Source: a virus | Strand: one strand, 5' to 3' | IMG/VR virus record: IMGVR_UViG_3300013093_000056 | Span: 1 to 55,927 of that record | DNA: 55,927 nt | Shown: positions 1 through 7,389 of the stretch, piece after piece | Layout of the letters: every line of letters begins with the position of its first letter | How positions within the stretch are numbered: the first letter of the stretch is position 1 | Translations under genes and position numbers: made by a program | The notes under the pieces: generated by a model | What the model saw: the letters and a program-made list of their open reading frames with translations, nothing else | Told to the model about the DNA's origin: nothing | Database searches by the model: none

Positions 1-5
1 AATCA

Positions 6-24
6 GATTCTTATAATATAGGCA
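6..24 (+). promoter_or_regulatory. Putative promoter (TTATAATATA block)
   Basis: The block ATTCTTATAATATAGGCAA contains a perfect bacterial -10 hexamer (TATAAT at 12-17) and lies just upstream of the first gene. Almost the same block recurs at 655-674 before another small gene, which supports a shared early or middle promoter. No clear -35 box is visible in the available upstream bases. Confidence 0.45.
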
Positions 25-41
25 AACAGAGGAAAACAGAT

Positions 42-440
42 ATGGCTACTCGTTCATTGATCGCCCTTGATAACACTGATGTTTTTACGTCAATCTACTG
101 CCATTGGGACGGATATTTGTCTGTTGTTGGTAGGAGCTTGTTGGAAAACTACAAGGATATCAACGATGTAGAGGAACTCCTTGAATTAGGTGATCTTTCT
201 ACGCTTGGTTATCATCCTACAGAATGCAAGCCTTTTGGAGAATATACAAACGAATGTGCCAAGGATTTCAGCTCGTTACAGAATCTGATCGTGTATTTTA
301 TGAATTCAGATTGTGAATATCTGTATATTTTCAATGGGTTAGGTTGGGAATATATGACAAAGGATATGGATCGGCCTTTGCTGTTGGTTCCTTCTGATGT
401 TAAATCAACCAAATATTCCAATGTTATGTCTGTTAACTAA
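42..440 (+). CDS. Conserved phage hypothetical protein (132 aa)
   Basis: Function unknown. The N-terminus (MATRSLIAL, then YCHWDGYLSVVG, then LLELGDLSTLG) has the look of a small family I recognise from large phages and some bacteria, where a CHWDGY-like motif is followed by a LGDLS motif. Acidic, no membrane segment, no signal peptide. The start has a purine-rich AGAGGA about 8 bases upstream and follows the TTATAATATA promoter block. A strong stem-loop with a T-run follows the stop, so it is probably transcribed alone. The family resemblance is from memory; any role in takeover of the host is speculation. Confidence 0.75.
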   Translation: MATRSLIALDNTDVFTSIYCHWDGYLSVVGRSLLENYKDINDVEELLELGDLSTLGYHPTECKPFGEYTNECAKDFSSLQNLIVYFMNSDCEYLYIFNGLGWEYMTKDMDRPLLLVPSDVKSTKYSNVMSVN

Positions 441-454
441 TTGAATTTACAGCT

Positions 455-516
455 AAAAAACGCCATTGATATTACAGGGTTTTTTATATCCCCTTGATAT
501 TAGTGGCGTTTTTTTT
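455..516 (+). terminator. Rho-independent terminator
   Basis: AACGCCA (459-465) pairs with TGGCGTT (504-510); weaker pairing extends inwards (TGATATTA-like arms around a short T-rich loop), and T509-T516 forms a U-tract. A matching A-run at 455-460 could make it work in both directions. It ends the transcript of the first gene. The rest of this gap, up to the promoter block at 655, is AT-rich with no gene I can support. Confidence 0.75.
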
Positions 517-654
517 CATCTGGTCGTTCAAATTAGAATAAACTGTGTATTCTACCACCAGCTAAACCAACTTAAAAAATTTCCCTGTATTATCAACGGT
601 GTTATTTTTATACGTTTTTTTAAAAAAATCGTTGCCTTTTTATTCTGATTGTCA

Positions 655-674
655 TATTATTATAATATAAGCAA
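655..674 (+). promoter_or_regulatory. Putative promoter (second TTATAATATA block)
   Basis: ATTATTATAATATAAGCAA repeats the block found at 6-24, again with TATAAT (661-666) and GCAA, directly before a small gene. The duplication before two consecutive transcription units suggests a phage-specific promoter class. The expected -35 region is only T-rich. Confidence 0.45.
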
Positions 675-685
675 TGGAGATACAA

Positions 686-886
686 ATGACGATATCAGAA
701 GCAAGTGCAATTATAGACCGTGTCAGGAATGAGAATGGTTTTGGTTTGCTCGAGATTCTTGAGATTATGACAGACGAAAGAGATGCTGGTTATGATTACT
801 GGATCCAGACATACACGTTGCAAGAGCGTCAGGCATATTCTCTATTGATGGATGGTTTCGATAAATTCTTCAATGGAGAAAGCTAA
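686..886 (+). CDS. Small hypothetical protein (66 aa)
   Basis: Unrecognised. Starts MTISEASAIIDRV and is predicted to be largely helical, acidic and soluble. I chose the ATG at 686 rather than the in-frame ATG at 674 because a GGAG at 676-679 gives a normal spacing to 686. Its stop is one base from the next start codon (888), so the two are probably translationally coupled. It heads a run of small genes behind the TTATAATATA block at 655-674. Confidence 0.7.
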   Translation: MTISEASAIIDRVRNENGFGLLEILEIMTDERDAGYDYWIQTYTLQERQAYSLLMDGFDKFFNGES

Positions 887-887
887 T

Positions 888-1031
888 ATGACTACCGTAT
901 TTACTGGCCAGAAGGCCTACGTCACTCGCAAGCTTCGTAACCTTCATGGTCGAGGATATGTGATTGTTCGTTCACATAAACATCCGGATGGGTCTGAGAC
1001 CTATGTAATGGAATATGTTGGAAAGAAATAA
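888..1031 (+). CDS. Small basic hypothetical protein (47 aa)
   Basis: A 47-codon frame immediately after the previous stop. The product (MTTVFTGQKAYVTRKL..., ending YVMEYVGKK) is rich in Lys/Arg and His with alternating hydrophobic residues that suggest a small beta-barrel. The GGAG at 875-878 provides a ribosome site about 9 bases before the ATG. No family recognised. The tight packing with neighbours and the good ribosome site argue that it is real despite its length. Confidence 0.65.
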   Translation: MTTVFTGQKAYVTRKLRNLHGRGYVIVRSHKHPDGSETYVMEYVGKK

Positions 1032-1045
1032 TAGGGGTTGTCGAT

Positions 1046-1351
1046 ATGATACTCGATCAATACGACTTTGATAATACAGCTCAGGCTGTTTACATAATGA
1101 ATCCTTCCGCTCAAGAGCGTTATGACTCTTGGGAAGATCTTAAATCTTTCATGGTAGGTATGGCATATCAATATATGGATGACATGGCAAGCTTCTCTAC
1201 TGGTGGTTTTCAATTGACTTCCTTCAAAGGTAAGGGAGAGCACAGCAAAGAAAACTACGTGCGCGCTAGTGTCTCTGCTTATACAGCAAATGAGTTTGCC
1301 AAGCGAATGGAAAATGCTAGCAAGGCATTCAAGCAACTTATGGGAATATAA
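1046..1351 (+). CDS. Hypothetical protein (101 aa)
   Basis: Unrecognised soluble protein, MILDQYDFDN... with a mixed helical and beta pattern and a Met-rich central part (FMVGMAYQYMDDMA). It sits 14 bases after the preceding gene and 1 base before the following one, in the same direction, so it is part of a small-gene operon. No catalytic motif or membrane segment is visible. Confidence 0.7.
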   Translation: MILDQYDFDNTAQAVYIMNPSAQERYDSWEDLKSFMVGMAYQYMDDMASFSTGGFQLTSFKGKGEHSKENYVRASVSAYTANEFAKRMENASKAFKQLMGI

Positions 1352-1352
1352 T

Positions 1353-1553
1353 ATGAATCAAGAACTACGTGATGCTCTTGATGATGCAGATAAATGGTAT
1401 GAGCTGTATCTTGGTCAGAAGCTTGCCAATGATCGATTGGTTAAGGAAATTAATCAATTGAAAGCCGAGCTGTTGAAATCTGAGCAAGATTATTCTATAG
1501 TATCTGATATGTTAACAGAAGAACAGAATTTAAGGAATCGTGCATATGGCTAA
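1353..1553 (+). CDS. Small coiled-coil hypothetical protein (66 aa)
   Basis: Begins MNQELRDALDDADKW. The middle and C-terminal parts show heptad-like spacing of Leu and Ile (LVKEINQLKAELLKSEQ), so a coiled coil is likely. An upstream in-frame start at 1269 exists but would run inside the preceding gene; the ATG at 1353 follows that gene's stop by one base and is preferred. The last 8 bases overlap the start of the following gene. Function unknown. Confidence 0.65.
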   Translation: MNQELRDALDDADKWYELYLGQKLANDRLVKEINQLKAELLKSEQDYSIVSDMLTEEQNLRNRAYG

Positions 1554-2652
1554 GTCTTTACTTAAAGTTGGACGTGCAAAAAAAATAAAACGTACAACGA
1601 AGTCTGAGACCTATTTGGTTAACTGGAAATATCTTGGTGATGAGCCCAAGAATATTACTTCCAGGGTAGATTTGATTAAGGCATTTACTTGGTATAATAG
1701 CATGATCGAGAACGAAGAGGCTCGACAGTATATCAAGGATTATTTTAAATCTGACAAGCTGATGCAAAAGATTGTTGACAAGATTCCAGAGAGTAAGATT
1801 CCTCTTACTTCTGCCTGGCTTTGTCGTATTGCTACAAATCACAATCGTGATCTAGAACCTAATGAATGGGTTCGTGTAAATGATGAAATTAAAAAAGCTG
1901 TTGGCTATTATGTAGAAGACAGGCCAGCAAAGGCCGTTGAGAAATCCTCAATTCAAGATCGTGTCAAGGATCGTCTTTCGGATATCATTGGTGACATTGA
2001 GGTAATGATTGATAAGGGTGAGAAGTTTTCCCTTTACGAATGGTTTCAAAAGAATGAAATTCCTGCAATGTATGCTAGCAAGATTGGCAATTACTATCGT
2101 CCAATTAAGGAAGAGCTTGTACTTGCTCAGACTGATCCTGCAGTTGCAGAAGGGTATAAGCACTATTCAACTAAGCAGCTTAAAGAAAGAATAGCTTTCT
2201 ATTCACAGCTTGTAGATGATTGTGGACGTTATGGTGACAACACCAAAAAGGCTAGAGCTCCTCGTAAGAAGAAAGCTCCTACCACAGAAAAACTGTTAAA
2301 GAATTTCACATATCTAAAGGCATACAATGAGTATAAATTACAATCGGTTGACCCCTCAACGATTATTGGCAGTCAAGAGCTTTGGACTTTCGATACTAAG
2401 AGTAATAAGCTCTCCGTCTTTCGTGCTAGGGGTCCTGCAGGGCTTACTATTAAGCGCACTGCTATTGATGGTATCGATGTGGACAATTCACTAAGTAAAA
2501 AGATAGGCCGTAAGACAGAAGAAACTCTCAAGAAGGTTCTTTCTTGTGGTAAGATCGTTCTTCGTAAACTGATGGATGAGATCAACACTGAGCCAACCAA
2601 CTTTACAGATAGGATAAATAATAGTACCATCCTACTTAAAGTTGTGAGGTAA
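1546..2652 (+). CDS. Conserved phage protein of unknown function (368 aa)
   Basis: Not confidently recognised. The N-terminal part (AKSLLKVGRAKKIKR, then SRVDLIKAFTWYNSMIENEEARQY) resembles a conserved hypothetical of T4-like marine phages that contains an ALxWYN-like helix. A Lys/Arg-rich linker (KKARAPRKKKAPTTEK, about residues 235-250) separates it from a C-terminal beta-rich part. The basic character would suit nucleic-acid binding, but that is inference. Start chosen at ATG 1546, 9 bases after AAGGA, rather than the GTG at 1540. The stop is one base before the next start. Confidence 0.7.
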   Translation: MAKSLLKVGRAKKIKRTTKSETYLVNWKYLGDEPKNITSRVDLIKAFTWYNSMIENEEARQYIKDYFKSDKLMQKIVDKIPESKIPLTSAWLCRIATNHNRDLEPNEWVRVNDEIKKAVGYYVEDRPAKAVEKSSIQDRVKDRLSDIIGDIEVMIDKGEKFSLYEWFQKNEIPAMYASKIGNYYRPIKEELVLAQTDPAVAEGYKHYSTKQLKERIAFYSQLVDDCGRYGDNTKKARAPRKKKAPTTEKLLKNFTYLKAYNEYKLQSVDPSTIIGSQELWTFDTKSNKLSVFRARGPAGLTIKRTAIDGIDVDNSLSKKIGRKTEETLKKVLSCGKIVLRKLMDEINTEPTNFTDRINNSTILLKVVR

Positions 2653-2653
2653 T

Positions 2654-2998
2654 ATGACTGATAACGTAATAGAGTTTCCTAGAAACAAGTCTCAGATCTT
2701 TCCTATAAATCTCGAAGAGTCCTTAGAACACATCGACGAAGTACGTAAAGAATATTGTGATGAGGTTTGCACAGATGCAGTGGAAGCTGTGTTTTCAGTA
2801 TTTCAATCTTATGGAATATTTGTAAAGCCAGATGAATCTGCAATTAAAAATATAGTATTCATGGAAGAGGCTATTAAATCTCTTCTCTACTCACAAAAAA
2901 ATGTTGAGCATTCATTCCAAGAGATTGCAGATAGTGTTATCACAATTAATGGTGATGCAAGAGAAGAAATGGAAAGAATTATAGAGGAGCACAGTTGA
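2654..2998 (+). CDS. Hypothetical acidic protein (114 aa)
   Basis: Starts MTDNVIEFPRNK, an opening common in small phage proteins. Mostly helical and Glu-rich, with no recognised domain. A GAGGT ribosome site lies just upstream (2645-2649) inside the end of the preceding gene. It is the last gene before the inverted repeat at 3002-3037, so it may end a transcription unit. Confidence 0.65.
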   Translation: MTDNVIEFPRNKSQIFPINLEESLEHIDEVRKEYCDEVCTDAVEAVFSVFQSYGIFVKPDESAIKNIVFMEEAIKSLLYSQKNVEHSFQEIADSVITINGDAREEMERIIEEHS

Positions 2999-3001
2999 TT
3001 A

Positions 3002-3037
3002 ATTAACACATACATACTATAATAATAATGTGTTAAT
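3002..3037 (+). promoter_or_regulatory. Perfect 10-bp inverted repeat around a TATAAT box
   Basis: ATTAACACAT (3002-3011) and ATGTGTTAAT (3028-3037) are exact inverted repeats separated by 16 bases containing TATAAT (3018-3023). It lies 4 bases after one stop and 24 bases before the RNase H start. It could be an operator over a promoter for rnh or an mRNA stem-loop; without a U-tract a simple terminator is less likely. Confidence 0.5.
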
Positions 3038-3061
3038 ATTAAATTAAGTGGAACCTATATT

Positions 3062-3898
3062 ATGATTTTGGTAGATTTCAATCAAGTGATGATTTCCAAT
3101 CTGATGATGCAGCTTGGCAATCATACAAACATACCTATTGAAGAAGGATTGTTTCGACATATGGTCGTCAATTCACTTCGTTCGTACAAGCAAAAATTTA
3201 GCGACCAATATGGCGAAATGGTTATTGCTTGTGACGATAAAAACTATTGGCGTAAGCAAGTATATCCTTACTACAAAGCCAATCGTAAAAAGAATCGAGA
3301 TGCTTCTGAGATTAACTGGACTCAGGTATTCGAAACATTCAATAAAATTAAAAGCGAGATTAAGGATAACTTTCCTTACAGAGTTATTCAAGTTGATTCT
3401 GCAGAAGCAGATGACATTATTGCCACTCTTGTTGGAAATGCAGAAGGAAAAGTATTGATTCTTTCTGGTGACAAAGACTTTATTCAATTACATTCAGATA
3501 AAGTTAAGCAGTATGATCCCGTTCGAAAAAAATGGATCTCACATGATAATCCTCAAAAATATCTTCTCGAACACATCCTAAAAGGTGATGCAGGCGATGG
3601 CATTCCTAATGTGCTATCAAACGACGATGTGTTTGTTACTAATGGTCGTCAGCGTCCACTTACTCAAAAGCGTATAGATAAGATCTATAATGACGGAGCA
3701 GTATTGTTGGATCCTGTTGCTGATAGAAACTTTATGCGTAACAAACAGCTAGTTGACCTTTCACTTGTTCCTGAATATATTAAAAATGAGGTTATTAATA
3801 AATATAACGAGGAATCAGGTAAGGACAAAAGCAAATTGTTCAATTACTTTATTTCTCATAACCTTAAACTATTGATGGAAAACGTAGGTGAATTTTAA
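3062..3898 (+). CDS. rnh: RNase H / 5'-3' exonuclease (T4 Rnh family)
   Basis: A FEN-1-type nuclease that in T4 removes RNA primers from Okazaki fragments. Residues typical of the family are visible in order: VDFNQVM near the N-terminus, ACDDKNYWRK with the basic YYKANRKKNR stretch behind it, EADDII around residue 115, SGDKDF around residue 136 and GDAGDGIPN around residue 175; the acidic residues would bind the two metal ions. The length (278 aa) is close to T4 RNase H (305). The gene follows the inverted repeat at 3002-3037, has a GGA ribosome site and ends one base before the next start. It belongs functionally with gp59 and gp32 further right. Confidence 0.93.
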   Translation: MILVDFNQVMISNLMMQLGNHTNIPIEEGLFRHMVVNSLRSYKQKFSDQYGEMVIACDDKNYWRKQVYPYYKANRKKNRDASEINWTQVFETFNKIKSEIKDNFPYRVIQVDSAEADDIIATLVGNAEGKVLILSGDKDFIQLHSDKVKQYDPVRKKWISHDNPQKYLLEHILKGDAGDGIPNVLSNDDVFVTNGRQRPLTQKRIDKIYNDGAVLLDPVADRNFMRNKQLVDLSLVPEYIKNEVINKYNEESGKDKSKLFNYFISHNLKLLMENVGEF

Positions 3899-3899
3899 C

Positions 3900-4331
3900 A
3901 TGTCACAATTTAAATTTAAAATGGACTCAGTGTCTAAAGTACTAGAACAAATCAACCAAATTAAAAAGAAAGAAGACAGAGTAGAAGCTTTGAAAGCAAA
4001 TGGACATAATGTCCTTAAGTCTGTCTTAAATGGAATGTTTAATCCAAACATTCACTTCGAGCTACCAGAAGGAGCTCCTCCTTATAAGCCAAATCAATTT
4101 GATGAGCCAAAGGCTCTTTTGAATGAGGTTTCACGCTTTTACCTTCTTACAAAAGCTGGACATCCAACATTACCAAAACAAAAAAGAGAACAAATCTTTA
4201 TTCAGATGCTCGAGTTTGTCAATGCTGATGATGCCAAGCTTCTTATTGCAATGAAGGATAAAACCAGTCCTTATAAGAACATTACTAAGGACGTTGTAGC
4301 TGCTGCATTTCCGGAGTTGGGAATCCAATGA
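3900..4331 (+). CDS. Conserved T4-like phage hypothetical protein (143 aa)
   Basis: A soluble protein that I recognise as a conserved hypothetical of T4-like marine phages: an N-terminal helix rich in Lys/Glu, a central FNPNIHFELPEGAPPYKPN segment, and a C-terminal part with FVNADDAKLLIAMKDK and AAAFPELG. The function is unknown. Start taken at ATG 3900 directly after the rnh stop rather than an upstream in-frame start inside rnh. The last 4 bases overlap the next start (ATGA), so translation is coupled. Confidence 0.75.
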   Translation: MSQFKFKMDSVSKVLEQINQIKKKEDRVEALKANGHNVLKSVLNGMFNPNIHFELPEGAPPYKPNQFDEPKALLNEVSRFYLLTKAGHPTLPKQKREQIFIQMLEFVNADDAKLLIAMKDKTSPYKNITKDVVAAAFPELGIQ

Positions 4332-4516
4332 CTATTAAGGCCGAAAAGTATTTTAACAAAAGTACTAAGAGTAAGAAGAAAAATAAATTTATTGACGAAG
4401 AATATGTTTCTCTTAACGATATTAAAAGAGATCGTCACCAAAAGCAATTCCGCAATTATGATAATGCTCTTAGAGCAAAGAACTTGGATAGATTACTATC
4501 CTATGAGGATGACTAA
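4328..4516 (+). CDS. Small basic hypothetical protein (62 aa)
   Basis: Lys-rich N-terminus (KAEKYFNKSTKSKKKNK) followed by an acidic and polar tail; predicted disordered then helical. ATGA overlap with the previous gene and a one-base overlap with the next place it in a tight cluster of very small genes (4328-5111) between rnh and phoH. No family recognised. Confidence 0.65.
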   Translation: MTIKAEKYFNKSTKSKKKNKFIDEEYVSLNDIKRDRHQKQFRNYDNALRAKNLDRLLSYEDD

Positions 4517-4701
4517 TGGATACTTTTATGGCTGCGGCCGGTTACACGATATTGATTATGGTTGTTTCTTACATTTATTTTCTCAGAGGCAAGAAACAAG
4601 GAATGGAAGAAGTGCTTACATTTATTGATCGTCATGAACCTACAGTGTTGAATAAGATTAACCAAAAACTTTCAGAGGAATTTAATGTCACAATTACTTA
4701 A
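4516..4701 (+). CDS. Small single-pass membrane protein (61 aa)
   Basis: Residues about 5-22 (MAAAGYTILIMVVSYIYF) form one hydrophobic segment followed by the positive LRGKKQG, which predicts an N-out, C-in inner-membrane anchor with a short cytoplasmic helical domain. Function unknown; an inner-membrane role during infection is possible. Starts on the last base of the previous stop and overlaps the next gene by 17 bases. Confidence 0.65.
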   Translation: MDTFMAAAGYTILIMVVSYIYFLRGKKQGMEEVLTFIDRHEPTVLNKINQKLSEEFNVTIT

Positions 4702-4882
4702 CAGCAATCCTGAATCATCAACAAAAATAATTGATGAGTATTACAATCCAAAAAACTTGAGTGAGAAAGCTCATTTACAGGATTTGGTCGAAGAGGAAAT
4801 GAGATCCAAAAACCTCGATCCGCTAAATAAGGAAGACGTTCAAAAGTATTGGGCGTCGAAGGGTATCAATTTAAATGGCTAA
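4685..4882 (+). CDS. Small hypothetical protein (65 aa)
   Basis: Begins MSQLLNSNPESS and is rich in Asn, Glu and Lys, with a predicted helix in the second half (LQDLVEEEMRSKNLDPL) and a C-terminal KYWASKGINLNG. No known family. It overlaps both neighbours (17 and 8 bases) within the compact cluster, which argues for translational coupling and against it being a chance frame. Confidence 0.6.
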   Translation: MSQLLNSNPESSTKIIDEYYNPKNLSEKAHLQDLVEEEMRSKNLDPLNKEDVQKYWASKGINLNG

Positions 4883-5111
4883 TTATACTTTTTATAATAA
4901 AGAGACCAAAGAGGAATCTATAATCAGTATGCCAATATCTGAGTTAGATTCATTCAAACAAGCCAACCCTCATCTCGAGCAACTACTCACCGTCCTCACA
5001 ATTGCTGATCCAACCAGACTTGGGCTTAGAAAGCCTGATTCTGGTTTTCGTGATGTTTTAAAGCGTATTAAATCTTCAAGTGGGAGGAAGAATACAATTA
5101 ACACATGGTAA
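4875..5111 (+). CDS. Conserved small phage protein (78 aa)
   Basis: MANYTFYNKETKEE followed by SISELDSFKQANPHL and a C-terminal ADPTRLGLRKPDSGFRDVLKRIK. The last motif is one I recognise as conserved in a small hypothetical family of T4-like phages, sometimes compared with FmdB-like regulatory proteins, although the CxxC zinc pairs of FmdB are absent here. Role unknown. Last gene of the overlapping cluster, 20 bases before phoH. Confidence 0.75.
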   Translation: MANYTFYNKETKEESIISMPISELDSFKQANPHLEQLLTVLTIADPTRLGLRKPDSGFRDVLKRIKSSSGRKNTINTW

Positions 5112-5131
5112 CATAACTTAAGAGGTAACCT

Positions 5132-5935
5132 ATGGAAAGAATCTCACGCGCTGAAAAAAGAATTCAAAAACAACAAAGACGCAACGAGGCTCAACAAAAT
5201 AAAAACCATCTTATACTAAAACACATAGAACCAAAAACAAAAAATCAGGAGTTAGTATTCAGAGAATTTTCCACTGGTAAAAATTTATTAATTCACGGTT
5301 ACCCAGGTACAGGTAAATCATTTATTTCGCTTTATTTGGCACTAGCAGAAATAGAAGATTTTAAATCGTACCACAATATTACAATTATTAGATCAGTAGT
5401 CCCATCAAGAGACATGGGATTCCTTCCAGGATCTATTAAAGAAAAATCAAAGATCTATGAAGCACCATATCAATCAATCTGTACAGAGTTGTATGGTAGA
5501 GGAGATGCTTACGAAATCCTTAAACAAAAAAATGTTATTACTTTTGAAACTTCTTCTTTCTTAAGAGGAGTAACATTTGAAGACACAATTGTAATTGTTG
5601 ATGAATGTCAGAACATGACTTATCAAGAGTTGTGCACTATTATTACAAGAGCAGGAAACAATTGTAAGGTTATTTTCTGTGGTGATTATAGACAAACTGA
5701 TTTAAGATGGGATGATGAAAAGTCTGGTATATTCCAATTCATGAACATCCTACATAAGATGACAAGATATTTTACTTGTATTGAATTGAACGAAGAAGAT
5801 ATTGTTAGATCAGGCTTGGTCAAAGATTTTATTATAAAGAAGATGCAAATTGAAAATACCAACAGAGTTCCACTCAGAGCTGCCGGCTCTTTTAGCCCAA
5901 CGCAAGCACTTCACACATCTCAAAAGGACCCTTGA
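5132..5935 (+). CDS. phoH: PhoH-like P-loop ATPase
   Basis: Predicted RNA/DNA-linked ATPase of the PhoH family, common in marine phages. Walker A is GYPGTGKS (residues 56-63) and Walker B is TIVIVDE followed by CQN (152-161); FCGDYRQTDL further on matches the sensor region. The N-terminus is a basic helix (ERISRAEKRIQKQQRR). Length 267 aa fits phage PhoH. A GAGGT ribosome site precedes the start. The last 86 bases overlap the following nuclease gene, so the C-terminal tail after about residue 240 is constrained by another frame and may not be part of the conserved fold. The exact biological role of phage PhoH is not settled. Confidence 0.92.
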   Translation: MERISRAEKRIQKQQRRNEAQQNKNHLILKHIEPKTKNQELVFREFSTGKNLLIHGYPGTGKSFISLYLALAEIEDFKSYHNITIIRSVVPSRDMGFLPGSIKEKSKIYEAPYQSICTELYGRGDAYEILKQKNVITFETSSFLRGVTFEDTIVIVDECQNMTYQELCTIITRAGNNCKVIFCGDYRQTDLRWDDEKSGIFQFMNILHKMTRYFTCIELNEEDIVRSGLVKDFIIKKMQIENTNRVPLRAAGSFSPTQALHTSQKDP

Positions 5936-6587
5936 TCTTATTGATACAGGTGATTTGCTTGAACAAGTAAATACAGACTCCGGTAGGTATTATAAGACAC
6001 CTACCGGAGCTCTATATCCATCCGTAACAACAGTAACAGGATTATTTGGTGCAGATGCAATTAAGCAATGGCGAGCTAGAGTCGGCGATCAAGAAGCAAA
6101 TAGAATTAGCAGCCAAGCATCTACTCGAGGTACACGCATTCATCAACTCTGCGAAAACTATCTCAATAACGATGACATCGATACCTCTAAATATACTTTC
6201 GATGATGTTGAAAACTTCAGATTACTTAAACAGCAACTCGACACAAACATCGACAACATCCACCTACAAGAAGTAAGATTGTATTCAGATTATCTTAAGA
6301 TGGCTGGTACAGTAGACTGTATTGCAGAATGGAAAGGTAAGTTGGCTATCATAGATTTTAAGACAGCGAGAAAGCCAAAGAATAAAGAATACATATTGAA
6401 TTATTTTTGTCAGGCTTCTGCATATGCAATCATGTATGAAGAAAGATATAATATTCCTGTAAGTAGAATAGTGATTCTTATTTCAGTAGATAATGAACTA
6501 CCTCAAGTGTTTGAAGACTACAGAGACAACTATGTAAAACCTCTAATGGAAATTAGAGAAAAATATAAACAAAAGTTTGGAGTATAA
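5850..6587 (+). CDS. PD-(D/E)XK (Cas4/RecB-like) exonuclease
   Basis: A single-domain nuclease predicted to act on DNA ends in phage recombination or host DNA breakdown. Motifs in order: YPSVTTVTG, RGTRIHQLCENYL (the conserved His-containing helix), GTVDCIAEWKGKLAIIDFKTA (catalytic Asp and the DxK core) and NYFCQASAYAIMYEE (the QxxxY motif). Length 245 aa matches phage RecB-like nucleases. There is no ATG before the catalytic part; the frame is open from a TTG at 5850, preceded by AAGAAG, giving an 86-base overlap with phoH. The start is therefore uncertain. Followed 2 bases later by a tiny basic gene. Confidence 0.85.
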   Translation: MKIPTEFHSELPALLAQRKHFTHLKRTLDLIDTGDLLEQVNTDSGRYYKTPTGALYPSVTTVTGLFGADAIKQWRARVGDQEANRISSQASTRGTRIHQLCENYLNNDDIDTSKYTFDDVENFRLLKQQLDTNIDNIHLQEVRLYSDYLKMAGTVDCIAEWKGKLAIIDFKTARKPKNKEYILNYFCQASAYAIMYEERYNIPVSRIVILISVDNELPQVFEDYRDNYVKPLMEIREKYKQKFGV

Positions 6588-6589
6588 CA

Positions 6590-6763
6590 ATGTTTGGTTT
6601 GTTTGGGAAGGGCAAAACAATTGCTAAATCTAAAACATCAAAGGTCGTTAAGACAAAGAGTGGATCTTCTACATTCAGTAAAATTAAATCTAATGGTAAA
6701 ACCAAATGGATTAAAACTGGTGGTACTGGAAGTTTTAAGAAGCGTGGACGTAAAGCAAAGTAA
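6590..6763 (+). CDS. Very basic small protein (57 aa)
   Basis: A 57-codon gene, MFGLFGKGKTIAK... ending KKRGRKAK, in which roughly a third of residues are Lys or Arg and almost none are acidic. Low-complexity Lys/Ser/Thr/Gly content suggests a disordered nucleic-acid-binding or virion DNA-associated peptide; this is inference from composition only. It fills the space between the nuclease stop and the first oxygenase with 2 and 8 base gaps, in the same direction. Confidence 0.65.
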   Translation: MFGLFGKGKTIAKSKTSKVVKTKSGSSTFSKIKSNGKTKWIKTGGTGSFKKRGRKAK

Positions 6764-6771
6764 GGTTTATT

Positions 6772-7389
6772 ATGGATAGTTTGATACAAGTATTTGATAA
6801 TACATTAGATGAAAAAGCATGTGATGACTTGATCGATTTCTTTAATTCATATCAACCAGAAGATAATGATGACAAGAAACGAAGATACGAATTAAATATG
6901 ATGCCTAATTTTACTCTGTTTAAATTTACTAAACTGAGAGAACAAAAACCAGAACTTCATGATTATTTTCTAAGTTCCGCTCAATATGTAATTGGTGAGT
7001 ATAGAAAAAGAACACCTGCTTCTAATTTTTGGCCTGAGAAGTATGGGTTTGAAGAGTTTAAAGTCAAGTACTATAACAAAGATCTTCAAGACCAATTTAC
7101 CATCCATACAGATGCTACCACATTAGAAAGATCAAAAAGGTTCTTTGCTTTTTTTTGGTATCTGAATGATGTCGAACAAGGTGGTGAAACAGAATTTCCT
7201 GATCTTGGTATAAAAATTAAACCCAAGAAAGGAAGAATAGTAATGTTTCCTCCTTTCTGGATGTATCCTCATATTGGCCATCCTCCTATATCAAATGACA
7301 AATACCTTTTGAGTGTTTACCTACATTATGTTGATAATATTAAACCAGGTGAGCCCAATTATCTTGGTTCAGGACCGTTATTAAAATGA
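6772..7389 (+). CDS. 2OG-Fe(II) oxygenase, prolyl-4-hydroxylase type
   Basis: Non-haem iron dioxygenase that uses 2-oxoglutarate and oxygen to hydroxylate a substrate not identifiable from sequence. The iron ligands are H112 and D114 (IHTDA) and H167 (YPHIGHPP); K177 in ISNDKYLLS is placed to bind 2-oxoglutarate. The strand FFWYLNDVEQGGETEFP is diagnostic of the P4H-like fold. The C-terminal half carries the double-stranded beta-helix; the N-terminal part is helical. It overlaps the next gene, a second oxygenase of another subfamily, by 4 bases. Such enzymes are frequent in T4-like cyanophages. Confidence 0.9.
   Translation: MDSLIQVFDNTLDEKACDDLIDFFNSYQPEDNDDKKRRYELNMMPNFTLFKFTKLREQKPELHDYFLSSAQYVIGEYRKRTPASNFWPEKYGFEEFKVKYYNKDLQDQFTIHTDATTLERSKRFFAFFWYLNDVEQGGETEFPDLGIKIKPKKGRIVMFPPFWMYPHIGHPPISNDKYLLSVYLHYVDNIKPGEPNYLGSGPLLK

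Noticed and set aside
466-648. 60-codon open frame on the plus strand
   Set aside because: It starts inside the terminator stem, has a low-complexity hydrophobic product and no ribosome site; the stretch is better explained as a non-coding AT-rich gap.
1001-1336. 111-codon minus-strand frame opposite the 101-residue gene
   Set aside because: The plus-strand gene has better spacing, direction and composition; the antisense frame is isolated and lacks a ribosome site.
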